Positions 5,045-11,814 of a stretch of 13,351 nucleotides of DNA are shown here, one piece after another (the first letter of the stretch is position 1; every line of letters starts with the position of its first letter). The DNA is from JBIOWF01 sp044868295. Lineage in GTDB: Bacteria > Actinomycetota > Actinomycetes > Streptosporangiales > Streptosporangiaceae. Position numbers and translations under genes: made by a program. The notes under the pieces are model-generated. The model ran no database searches. It saw nothing but the letters and a program-made list of their open reading frames with translations, and was not told where the DNA came from. Where the stretch lies: the NCBI GenBank assembly GCA_044868295.1, contig JBIOWF010000278.1:1-13351 (forward strand). The letters are read 5' to 3'.

Positions 5045-6553
5045 TCAGCCCGCGTACTCGCGGATGCTGGGAACCCCGGCTGTCACGAGCTGGTCGAGCA
5101 ACGGCGCGGGCGCGAACGACGGCTCGCGATATTCGGCGTAGAGCGCCCGAAGGCCGTCCCTGACCGTCTGCAGGCCGATGTCGTCCAACATCTCCAGCGG
5201 GCCCGCGGGATATCCGCACCCCAGCCTCATGGCGGTGTCGATGTCCCCGGCCGTCGAGTAGCCCGAGTCCAGCATGCGGACGGCGTCATTGAGATAGGGA
5301 TAGAGCAGGGCATTGACCACGAACTCGGCCCGGTCGCGGCACCGCACCGCCGTCCGGCCCAGCACCGTCATCAGATCAGCCGCGGCTTGTGCGGCTTCTT
5401 CCGAGGTCAGCACGGTCGAGGCCACCTCAGCCACCTTGTCGCCGACGAGGTGCAGGCCGACGAGCCGCCGCGGGTGCGAGAGCCGGGCGGCGAGCTCCAC
5501 GACGGGCGTGTCGCCGAGGGCGACCACCACGTCGGCGTCGGACACCGGCGCCAGATCGGAGGGCTCCGCGACCACGGCCTTGAACCCGGCCGCGTCGAGG
5601 TCCGCGACCAGGCTGGCCGCCTCGGGTCCGGCTCCGATGATCCCCATCGTGGTCACGAGGGCCTTCGGGCCGGTTGGGGCGGCCGGAGCCGTGCCGTCGT
5701 TGTAGGAGTAGAAGCCACGGCCGGTCTTGCGGCCGAGCAGCCCGGCGGTGACCAGCTCCCGGAGGATCGGCGAGGGCGCGTGGCGACGGTCGCGGCTCTC
5801 CCGGAACAGCACCTCGCACACCTCGTAGGAGGTGTCCAGGCCGATCAGGTCGAGCAGCGTGAACGGTCCCATGGGCAGCCCGACGCCCAGTTTCATGGCG
5901 TCGTCGATGCAGTCCCTGGAGGCGAGCCTGCTTTCGAGGAGCCCGCAGGCGTGGTTGAGGTAGCCGAGCAGCAGCCGGTTCACCACGAATCCGGCCCGGT
6001 CCCCCACGATCACCGGTGTCTTGCCCAGGCGCCGGGCGAGCGCCGCCACGTCGTCGGCGATGCCGTCGTCGGTGGTGACGGTACGGATGACCTCGACGAG
6101 CTTCATGACCGGTGCGGGGTTGAAGAAGTGCATGCCGACGACCTGCCCGGGCCGCGACGTCGTGGCCGCGATAGCGGTGACCGACAGCGAGGACGTGTTG
6201 GTCGCGAGCACCGCGGACGGCTTGCAGATCCGGTCCAGGTCCGCGAACAGCCCCCGCTTGAATTCCATGATCTCGGGGATGGCCTCGATGACCAGGTCGG
6301 CATCGGCCAGCTCCGCACGCGCGGTGGTGAGGGTGATCCGGTCCAGGATCTCCCGCTGCGCCTCCAGCGTCAGCTTTTCCCTCGCGACGGCCTTGCCGGT
6401 CGAGCTCTCCAGGTGGCCGCGGCCTCTTTCCAGCGCCGCGTCGTCGGCCTCCACGCCGATCACCCGGAGTCCGGCACGCGCGAAGACCTCCGCGATCCCC
6501 GCGCCCATCGTGCCGAGCCCGACAACCCCGACAGTCTCAAACGTCTGCGCCAT
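5045..6553 (-). CDS. 3-hydroxyacyl-CoA dehydrogenase with degenerate second half
   Basis: A 502-residue enzyme that oxidises (S)-3-hydroxyacyl-CoA to 3-oxoacyl-CoA with NAD, in beta-oxidation or butyrate/PHB-type metabolism. The first unit is complete: GLGTMG Rossmann motif (12-17), NTSSLS (119-124), MHFFNPAPVMKLVEV with His142 and Glu154, VVNRL with Asn192, and GRKTGRGFYSY (274-284). Residues about 299-405 form a second, shortened Rossmann-like unit (GIIGAG 304-309) lacking NTSS and HFFNP. Residues about 408-502 repeat the C-terminal helical domain (DRAEFVVNALLYPYLN). The total length resembles PaaH/Hbd proteins with a duplicated C-terminal domain. ATG 6553 has GGGAGA about nine bases upstream. 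It diverges from nucS across a 120-base gap. Only the first active site looks functional. Confidence 0.9.
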   Translation of the reverse strand: MAQTFETVGVVGLGTMGAGIAEVFARAGLRVIGVEADDAALERGRGHLESSTGKAVAREKLTLEAQREILDRITLTTARAELADADLVIEAIPEIMEFKRGLFADLDRICKPSAVLATNTSSLSVTAIAATTSRPGQVVGMHFFNPAPVMKLVEVIRTVTTDDGIADDVAALARRLGKTPVIVGDRAGFVVNRLLLGYLNHACGLLESRLASRDCIDDAMKLGVGLPMGPFTLLDLIGLDTSYEVCEVLFRESRDRRHAPSPILRELVTAGLLGRKTGRGFYSYNDGTAPAAPTGPKALVTTMGIIGAGPEAASLVADLDAAGFKAVVAEPSDLAPVSDADVVVALGDTPVVELAARLSHPRRLVGLHLVGDKVAEVASTVLTSEEAAQAAADLMTVLGRTAVRCRDRAEFVVNALLYPYLNDAVRMLDSGYSTAGDIDTAMRLGCGYPAGPLEMLDDIGLQTVRDGLRALYAEYREPSFAPAPLLDQLVTAGVPSIREYAG

Positions 6554-6673
6554 GCTGCCCAGTCTCCCAGAGGTGCCTGACCATCCCAAACGCCCCCTGA
6601 GGCGCGACAGGCAGATCCCGATCAAGCAGATCATGGAGAAAGCGCGCCGATCCGCCGGATAGGGTTGGCGCTC
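6554..6673. promoter_or_regulatory. Divergent promoter region between dehydrogenase and nucS
   Basis: This 120-base gap must hold both start regions. For nucS, TAGGGT at 6660-6665 fits the relaxed actinobacterial -10 pattern TAnnnT and ends eight bases before the ATG at 6674, implying a very short or absent leader. Alternatively the same AGGG acts as a ribosome site. No convincing -35 is seen for either gene, and no operator-like dyad was noted. Confidence 0.35.
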
Positions 6674-7336
6674 ATGCGGCTGGTCATCGCGCGGTGCAGC
6701 GTGGATTACGCGGGGAGGCTCACGGCCCATCTTCCGATGGCGCCCCGCCTCATCTTGATGAAGGCGGACGGATCGGTCTCCATCCACGCCGACGACCGGG
6801 CGTTCAAGCCGCTCAACTGGATGAATCCGCCGTGCAAGGTCCGCGAGGAGAACGGCACGTGGACGGTGACCCACGGCAAGACCGGCGAGAAGCTGATCCT
6901 CACCATCGAGGAGATCCTGCACGACTCCAGCCATGAGCTGGGCGTCGACCCCGGCCTGCGGAAGGACGGCGTCGAGGCCCACCTGCAGGAGTTGCTGGCC
7001 GAGCACATCACGACCCTGGGCGACGGCTGGTCGCTGATCCGCCGGGAGTTCATGACCGCGATCGGCCCGGTCGACATCCTCTGCCGCGACCATCTGGGCG
7101 GCACGGTGGCGGTCGAGATCAAGCGGCGCGGGGAGATCGACGGCGTCGAGCAGCTCACCCGCTACCTGGAGCTGCTCAACCGCGATCCATTGCTGGCGCC
7201 GGTGAAGGGCGTCTTCGCCGCCCAGGAGATCAAGCCCCAGGCGCGTGTCCTGGCGGCCGACCGTGGCATCGACTGCGTCACCCTCGACTACGACACCCTG
7301 CGTGGCATCGAGCCCGAAAACCCAACACTCTTCTGA
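6674..7336 (+). CDS. nucS: Mismatch-specific endonuclease NucS (EndoMS)
   Basis: A 220-residue DNA endonuclease that, in actinobacteria lacking MutS/MutL, performs non-canonical mismatch repair by cutting both strands at certain mispairs. The N-terminal DNA-binding part starts MRLVIARCSVDYAG, then KADGSVSIHADD and KPLNWMNPP. The C-terminal RecB-like nuclease carries GPVDIL (Asp134) and VAVEIKRRGEIDGVEQL (Glu148, Lys150), the expected metal-binding D/E-x-K set. The last residues, EPENPTLF, resemble the C-terminal sliding-clamp-binding motif of the family, so function with the beta clamp is expected. ATG 6674 gives the conserved N-terminus; TTG 6665 is in frame but less likely. The sequence shows no damage. 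Confidence 0.97.
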   Translation: MRLVIARCSVDYAGRLTAHLPMAPRLILMKADGSVSIHADDRAFKPLNWMNPPCKVREENGTWTVTHGKTGEKLILTIEEILHDSSHELGVDPGLRKDGVEAHLQELLAEHITTLGDGWSLIRREFMTAIGPVDILCRDHLGGTVAVEIKRRGEIDGVEQLTRYLELLNRDPLLAPVKGVFAAQEIKPQARVLAADRGIDCVTLDYDTLRGIEPENPTLF

Positions 7337-7340
7337 TTCG

Positions 7341-7371
7341 TCAGCTTCTCGGCCGTAAACGACCGAGCTGA
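7341..7371 (+). terminator. Stem-loop just after nucS
   Basis: TCAG (7341-7344) and CTCGG (7348-7352) pair with CCGAG (7363-7367) and CTGA (7368-7371), with a three-base bulge on the left arm. A further CG/CG pair within the loop leaves a TAAA tip. It starts four bases after the nucS stop codon and no T-run follows. Position and stability suggest a nucS terminator; it could instead belong to the end of the adjacent insertion element. Confidence 0.45.
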
Positions 7372-8075
7372 TACGTGAATCCACCTCAGCCAGGCAGGCG
7401 GCAGCGAACCCCGACCGATGATCGTCAGTCAGCGTTGTAGAGAGATCTGGCCTCTCAGGCAGCCGGTTCGATCTCTGCGTCGAAGCCGATGGCCCGGATC
7501 CGGGCCAGTAGCCGTTCGGCTTCCTTCGCCGGCTCCCGCCTACGCTTGTCGAGGTAGTCCGCGCCGAGCTCGTGGTAGGGCGTGCCAGTGGCCAGCACAT
7601 GCCACACGATAACGATCATCGCGTGGGCCACCGTGACGATCGCTTTCTTCTTCGCCGTCGGGCTGCGATACCCGCCGTTCTTCATCACATGCCGGTGGTA
7701 CAGCGACCTGAGATAGCCCTGATGCCGGACAGCCGCCCAGGCAGCCTCCACCATGACCGACTGCAGATGCGGGTTGCCGTGCCGTCGCCGACCCGGCCAG
7801 CGTCGCCCCGCCGACTCGTGATTGCCTGGGCACAACCCCGACCACGAGGCCAGATGCGCCGCGGTGGCGAAGAACTCCTGGGGAGCGACACCGATCTCAC
7901 TGACCACCTTGGCGCCGGCCAGCGCGCCGATCCCCGGGATGCTGCTCAGCAACCCCCGGGCGGCGCGAAAAGGCACCATCATCGCTTCGACCTGCGTGTC
8001 GAGATCGGCGAGCATCTGCTCCAGCAGATCCAAGTGCTGCAGATGCAACCGGCACATCAGCGCGTGATGGTCGAC
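7372..8075 (-). mobile_element. Remnant of an IS110-family insertion sequence
   Basis: The element is recognised only by its truncated transposase gene. Its left limit lies somewhere between the nucS stem-loop (7371) and the transposase stop (7455). Its right limit is a breakpoint at about 8067-8075, where sensor-kinase coding begins on the opposite strand. No terminal inverted repeat or target duplication was found, as expected for IS110 elements, which have few or no inverted repeats. The 5' transposase half and upstream flank, where many IS110 elements encode a bridge RNA, are absent, so autonomous movement is very unlikely. Confidence 0.7.
7455..8075 (-). pseudogene. IS110-family transposase, 3' fragment
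   Basis: About 205 residues remain of a protein usually near 400. The preserved C-terminal transposase_20 region contains the helix-hairpin-helix-like SIPGIGALAGAKVVSEIG, then SWSGLCPGNHESAG (with the serine conserved in the IS110 C-terminal domain), RRHGNPHLQSVMVEAAWAA and the AHAMIVIVWHVL helix. It ends Glu-Pro-Ala-Ala-stop at 7455. The linker helix DHHALMCRLHLQHLDLLEQML is the last homologous stretch toward the 5' side. The N-terminal RuvC-like DEDD catalytic domain is missing; the frame stays open to 9155, but that part is the antisense of the kinase gene. No in-frame stop is seen within the retained part, so the truncation is probably fairly recent. Confidence 0.82.
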
Positions 8076-9053
8076 CTGGCCCCGGCGGTCCGGTTCCTGA
8101 GCGAGCCCGGCCTGACCGTGGAAGACCTCCTGTCTTTCGCCGGGACGAGCGCGATCGCGATCACGTTCGCGCTCGTCTTCGGGCCGTGGGTCTCGGGGAT
8201 CATCCACCAGAGCGCGGAGCGGGCCCGACTGATCGAGGAGCTGGAGGCCAGCCGGGCCGAGGTGGTCCGGCTCTCGGCCGAGAGCGGGGCGCTGGCCGAG
8301 CGCGAGCGGCTGGCCGGGGAGATCCACGACACCCTCGCCCAAGGGTTCACCAGCATCATCATGCTCATCCAGGCGGCCGAGGCCCAGCCGGATCCGGCCC
8401 GTCACCTGGCGCTTGCCGTACAGACCGCGCGGGAGAACCTGGCGGAGGCCCGCGCCCTGGTGGCGGCGCTCACCCCGGCGCCCCTCGACGGATCCACGCT
8501 GGACGAGGCCCTGAGCCGGGTGACCGCCCGGCTGGGCGAAGAGCTGCCGATCGAGACCTCGTTCGCCGTGAAGGGCGACTCGCGCCCCCTGCCGCCCAGC
8601 ACCGAGGTCGTGCTTATCCGAGCCGCCCAGGAAGCCCTCGCGAACGTGCGCAAGCACGCGGAGGCCCGGTCCGTCGACGTCTCCATCTCGTACGGCGAGG
8701 CAGACGTGACGCTCACCATCCACGATGACGGCCTCGGTTTCGTCCCGGAACACGGCGACGTCGTCCCGGGAAACGGCGACGGCTACGGCCTGCGCGCGAT
8801 GCGCACCAGGGTGGAGCAAGAAGGCGGCATGTTCACGGTCACCAGCATTCCCGCCTGCGGCCCGGCCGGCCTGCCCGAGGCCAACACCCACCCCGACTCC
8901 GGCTCCCGCGACGACACCCACCACGGCTCCCTCGACCACGGCCACGACCAGGGCCAAGCCCACGGCCACGGCCACGGCACGACGCTCAGCGTCACCATGC
9001 GGATGGTCACGCGGGGGCTCGCGGAAGCGGCTCCTGAGGAGCCTCCGCCGTAG
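8067..9053 (+). pseudogene. Sensor histidine kinase, 5'-truncated
   Basis: About 328 residues of a NarL-partner (HisKA_3/DesK-like) kinase. Remaining: the last membrane segment (about 24-46, AGTSAIAITFALVFGPWVSGII), a coiled linker (50-80), the dimerisation/phosphoacceptor helix ERERLAGEIHDTLAQGF with His87, the N box EALANVRKH, the G1 box DDGLGF (221-225) and GYGLRAM (239-245). An unusual His-rich insertion occupies about 265-304, before the final TTLSVTM strand. The earlier membrane segments and start are replaced by the IS110 fragment. An in-frame GTG/ATG at 8064-8067 could start a shortened product that keeps all catalytic boxes, so residual activity is possible. The cognate regulator follows after 143 bases. 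Confidence 0.82.
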
Positions 9054-9196
9054 ACATGCGGGCGTCCCACGCGAGCGACCCACCATTACGCAGCACACGA
9101 CAGGGGACCACGGCAAGCGACCGCGGCGAGTGACCCGCCCATGCGATCCCGGCAAAGCATTTCGAACGGCACGACACCTTGGAGTGTGATCTCGCA

Positions 9197-9814
9197 GTGA
9201 TTCGCCTGCTGATCGTCGACGACCATCCCGTCGTCCGGGAGGGGCTGCGCGGCATGTTGGAGTCCGACCCCGGGCTCACGGTGGTCGGCGAGGCCGGATC
9301 GGGCGACGAGGCGGTGACCCGCGCCCGTGAGCTGCGGCCCGACGTCATCCTGATGGACCTGAGGATGCCGGGAGGCGACGGCGTGAGCGCGACCTCGCGG
9401 ATCCTCACGGAGCAGGCCGGGACCCGGGTCATCGTGCTGACCACCTACGAGACCGACCAGGACATCGTCCGCGCGGTGGAGGCGGGTGCGGCCGGTTACC
9501 TGCTCAAGGACACCTCGCGCGCCGATCTGCTGGCCGCGATCGTCTCGGCCGTGCGCGGCGAAACCGTGCTGTCGCCGTCGGTCGCCACCAAGCTGGTGAC
9601 CAGAATGCGGGCACCCGTGGCCGAATCCCTTTCCAAACGGGAGACGGAGGTGCTTTCGCTGGTCGCCCGTGGCCTGACCAACGCCGAGATCGGCAAGGCC
9701 CTGTTCATCAGCGAGACCACGGTGAAGACCCACCTGCTGCGCGCCTTCGGCAAACTGGGGGTGTCGGATCGGACCGCCGCCGTCACCACGGCTCTCGACC
9801 GCGGTCTCCTTTGA
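9197..9814 (+). CDS. NarL/FixJ-family response regulator
   Basis: A 205-residue two-component regulator, full length for the family. The receiver domain (1-118) has the acidic pair Asp8-Asp9 in LLIVDDHPVVREGL, phosphoacceptor Asp54 in LMDLRMP, Thr82/83 in VLTTYE and Lys104 in YLLKDT. The LuxR HTH (145-202) reads LSKRETEVLSLVARGLTNAEIGKALFISETTVKTHL. GTG 9197 is chosen because it places Ile-Arg-Leu-Leu-Ile-Val-Asp-Asp at the N-terminus; TTG 9179 is in frame but adds odd residues. The natural partner is the truncated kinase upstream, so this regulator may now be an orphan or depend on other phosphodonors. Targets are unknown; neighbouring genes, including the broken ABC transporter, are candidates. 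Confidence 0.93.
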   Translation: MIRLLIVDDHPVVREGLRGMLESDPGLTVVGEAGSGDEAVTRARELRPDVILMDLRMPGGDGVSATSRILTEQAGTRVIVLTTYETDQDIVRAVEAGAAGYLLKDTSRADLLAAIVSAVRGETVLSPSVATKLVTRMRAPVAESLSKRETEVLSLVARGLTNAEIGKALFISETTVKTHLLRAFGKLGVSDRTAAVTTALDRGLL

Positions 9815-9896
9815 CTCCCGATTCCGCGCACCCTGATTCGGTCGATTCCTCGCACACAATTCGGCGCGCATTATTTCGTGCCGGCCGGAGGCCGTA

Positions 9897-9914
9897 CTTG
9901 ACCGCTTTGTCAAG
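9897..9914. promoter_or_regulatory. Inverted repeat CTTGAC-N6-GTCAAG, candidate TetR operator
   Basis: CTTGAC at 9897-9902 and GTCAAG at 9909-9914 form a perfect dyad with six bases between. It lies about 115 bases before the TetR gene's ATG and 83 bases after the response-regulator stop. The arm length and spacing suit a TetR-type dimer. The TTGAC inside could also act as a -35 element, but no -10 was found at the right distance. Confidence 0.4.
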
Positions 9915-9963
9915 CTTCCGACCCCCTTGCGAGGAGCACCGAAAGCGCTGGTTTTTCGAGACT

Positions 9964-9991
9964 TTCACAAAAAGGATCTTGCGTCCATAAT
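9964..9991 (+). promoter_or_regulatory. Probable promoter of the TetR-family gene
   Basis: TTCACA at 9964-9969 (5 of 6 to TTGACA) is followed after 16 bases by CATAAT at 9986-9991 (5 of 6 to TATAAT). The surrounding DNA is unusually AT-rich for this window. The predicted start near 9998 leaves a leader of about 30 bases with a GAGGTG ribosome site. Confidence 0.5.
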
Positions 9992-10029
9992 GGTGGCTGC
10001 ATGGGGGGCCATGACGGCGCGAGGTGAAT

Positions 10030-10635
10030 ATGGTGGGACGGGAATACCGGGGGATGTCGGCGGAGGAAAGGCTCGCCGACCGCAGGGAAAGGCTCTTGAC
10101 GGCGGCATACACCCTGTTCGCCAACCCAGGGTTCCACGCCACCACGATCGAACGCTTATGCGCGACCGCGCGCATCTCGAATCGCGCGTTCTACGAGTGC
10201 TTCTCCGGCCGGGAAGACCTCATGCGGGCCGTCTACAACCGGTGCGTGGACGAGACGCTGGCCTCGGTGGCGACGGCCATCCAGCAGGCGCCTCGGACGC
10301 TGGACGACCGGATCACGGCAGGCGTGGGTGAGTACATCCGGTTCGTCACGCGGGACGTACGGCGAGTACGCGTCATGCACCTGGAGGTCCGTCGGGCGGG
10401 AGACGTCCTGAGCACCGCGAGGCAGCACTCGGTCTCGACGTTCAGGCAGATGATCGAGGGCACGGTGAGCGATCTCCCGGACAAACGGCCCGAGAACCTG
10501 CATCTGCTCGCGCTGGGCCTGGTCGGGGCCATCACCGAGCTGCTCATCGAGTGGGTACTGGCCGACCCGGCCCCGTCCATCGACATGCTGATCGCCACGT
10601 CCGTACGGATCTTCCGCCAGTCGTTCCTGCCGTGA
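10030..10635 (+). CDS. TetR/AcrR-family transcriptional regulator
   Basis: A 201-residue repressor-type protein. The N-terminal three-helix DNA-binding domain is clear: RRERLLTAAYTLFANPGFHATTIERLCATARISNRAFYECFSGREDLMRAVY (19-69), with the HTH at about 38-57. The C-terminal ligand and dimer domain has the usual helical pattern and no recognisable subfamily motif; the ligand is unknown. ATG 10030 is chosen because GAGGTG at 10021-10026 is well placed as a ribosome site; GTG 10024 overlaps that site, and ATG 10054 is a possible shorter start. The gene ends seven bases from the stop of the convergent fused pseudogene. It may control itself through the dyad at 9897-9914; another target could have been the now broken ABC transporter. 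Confidence 0.92.
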   Translation: MVGREYRGMSAEERLADRRERLLTAAYTLFANPGFHATTIERLCATARISNRAFYECFSGREDLMRAVYNRCVDETLASVATAIQQAPRTLDDRITAGVGEYIRFVTRDVRRVRVMHLEVRRAGDVLSTARQHSVSTFRQMIEGTVSDLPDKRPENLHLLALGLVGAITELLIEWVLADPAPSIDMLIATSVRIFRQSFLP

Positions 10636-10642
10636 AACCGCC

Positions 10643-10987
10643 TCAGATCCAGCCCATGTCCCGGGCGACGCGGATGGCCGTGATCCTGTTTCCCGCGCCC
10701 AGCTTCGTGATCGCGTTGGACACGTAGTTCCGCACGGTCCCCTCAGTGAGGTGCAGCGCCTGGGCGATCTGAGCTACCGACGCGCCTTCCGCGGCGAGGG
10801 CGAGAACGGCGCACTCCCGGTCGGTCAGCGCGTTCTCACCTGCGGTCATGGCCTCCACTGCCATGTCCGGGTCAAGGTAGCGACCGCCGACGTACACTTT
10901 CCGGATCGCGGCCGCCAACTCCTCCGCTGACGCATCTTTCGGGATGAACCCCCGCACCCCTGCTTTGAGCGCTCTATGCAGGTAGCC
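10643..10987 (-). pseudogene. DesR-like response regulator, C-terminal part, fused to a permease
   Basis: The C-terminal 115 or so residues of a LuxR-type response regulator. The end of the receiver remains (YLHRALKAGVRGFIPKDASAEELAAAIRKV, including the conserved Lys-Asp), followed by the linker GGRYLDPDMA and a full HTH (LTDRECAVLALAAEGASVAQIAQALHLTEGTVRNYVSNAITKLGA), ending MGWI. The phosphoacceptor Asp and the acidic pair are missing. The frame continues without a break into the ABC permease fragment, so the two are one open frame from 11443. The HTH itself looks undamaged. From memory, DesR-like regulators usually sit beside a kinase and an ABC-2 transporter, which matches the remnants here. 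Confidence 0.78.
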
Positions 10988-11461
10988 GAGGATGAACCAG
11001 ACGAGCACCCCGGCCACGATCCCGGTCATCCCCGGCGGGAAGCCGACCGCCAGGCCCGAAACCAGCGCACCGGTCAGCCCTGCCGCCAGGACAGCGCTCA
11101 GGTTGATCATCCCGACTGCACCAATACCGAGGATCTTGCCGCCGAGCAGCTGCCATGGCCGCACCGAGGTGAGGAGGATCTCGACGATCCGGCTGCCCTT
11201 CTCCTCGACCACGCCCATCGCGACCATCATGGGGGTACCCATGATCAGCATGAACATGATCCCGACGAGCACAAGAGCGACTCCCGATCGAATCTCTTGA
11301 AAACGCGTGTCCGCGCCGACCGACTCCATGGCCAGCGGAGGGATCTTCACTCCGGCTGAGCCGATCTGGGCCTCACGATGGGCCGTCTGCAGCAGCAGGC
11401 CGAGCCGATTGTCGATCTGGCGGCTGCCGGTCTTCGGTGACACGAAGATCGCTTGGAAGAA
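10979..11461 (-). pseudogene. ABC-2 type (NatB-like) transporter permease, internal fragment
   Basis: About 160 residues of an ABC-2/NatB permease. Seen: FFQAIFVSPKTGSRQIDNRL (periplasmic-side region), GVALVLVGIMFMLIMGTPMMVAMGVVEE (membrane helix), the conserved cytoplasmic EKGSRIVEILLTSVRPWQLLGGKILG, and two further hydrophobic helices (IGAVGMINLSAVLAAGL; MTGIVAGVLVWFILGY). The normal N-terminal helix and last helices are absent. The 5' edge meets the ATPase fragment in the same frame across one TAG; the 3' edge runs into the response regulator at Gly-Tyr-Leu (10979-10987). The first in-frame start after the stop is GTG 11443, with no evident ribosome site. It cannot form a working exporter alone. 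Confidence 0.8.
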
Positions 11462-11725
11462 CTACATCTTCTGATAGAGGCCACGCTCCTCCGGCATGTA
11501 ACCGAACCGGCGCCGCTCCTCGAAGCCCAGCGGACTGCCCTTCCAGAGCACATCCCCGGCATCCGGCCGGAGAACGCCCATCAGGATCCGCATGGTCGTG
11601 GTCTTGCCCGCGCCATTGGCGCCGACGAACCCGAACATCTCCCCCAGCCGTACGGCGAAGCTCACGCCGTCAAGGGCCACTTTCCCGGCCCCGAATGTCT
11701 GGCGCAGCTCACGAATTTCCAACAT
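11462..11725 (-). pseudogene. ABC transporter ATP-binding protein (NatA-like), N-terminal fragment
   Basis: Only 87 of the usual 300 or so residues remain: the opening strand MLEIRELRQTFGAGKVALDGVSF, a complete Walker A GANGAGKT (35-42), MRILMGVLRPDAG and the Q-loop region FGYMPEERGLY. The frame then ends Gln-Lys-Met-TAG at 11462, before the LSGGQ signature and Walker B. The next codons in the same frame are permease sequence, so the rest of the ATPase and the start of the permease were lost in one deletion. The ATG at 11725 has no clear ribosome site. The product would lack ATPase activity. Confidence 0.85.
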
Positions 11726-11802
11726 GGCCCGATCATGCTTCAGCCCGAGATGCGCTTGTAGACGCCGATATCAGCGCTTCCAGATGACGACTGTCACGTC
11801 GG

Positions 11803-11808
11803 TACGCT
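11803..11808 (+). promoter_or_regulatory. Possible -10 element for a leaderless adenosyltransferase mRNA
   Basis: TACGCT fits the actinobacterial TAnnnT -10 pattern and ends six bases before the ATG at 11815. There is no purine-rich ribosome site between, so transcription could begin at or next to the start codon, a common arrangement in actinobacteria. No good -35 is visible. Confidence 0.35.
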
Positions 11809-11814
11809 GTCGGC

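Noticed and set aside
4622..6580. 652-residue plus-strand open frame
   Set aside because: It is antisense to the hydroxyacyl-CoA dehydrogenase, whose motifs are unmistakable. The translation is His/Arg/Gln-rich with no domain, a usual by-product of GC-rich codon bias.
7372..7454. Possible IS110 bridge RNA in the 3' flank of the transposase
   Set aside because: Only some IS110/IS1111 elements place it on this side, the flank is short, and I see no stem-loop set beyond the nucS-proximal hairpin.
6554..7600. Extension of the dehydrogenase frame to 7600 on the minus strand
   Set aside because: The extra part is antisense to nucS and has no domain. The dehydrogenase starts naturally at ATG 6553.
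7572..8066. N-terminal extension of the kinase frame back to 7572
   Set aside because: This part is antisense to the transposase fragment and lacks kinase-like membrane segments.
8076..9155. Continuation of the transposase frame to 9155 (566 residues in all)
   Set aside because: Beyond about 8075 the translation is Val/Gly/His-rich antisense of the kinase gene, not IS110 sequence.
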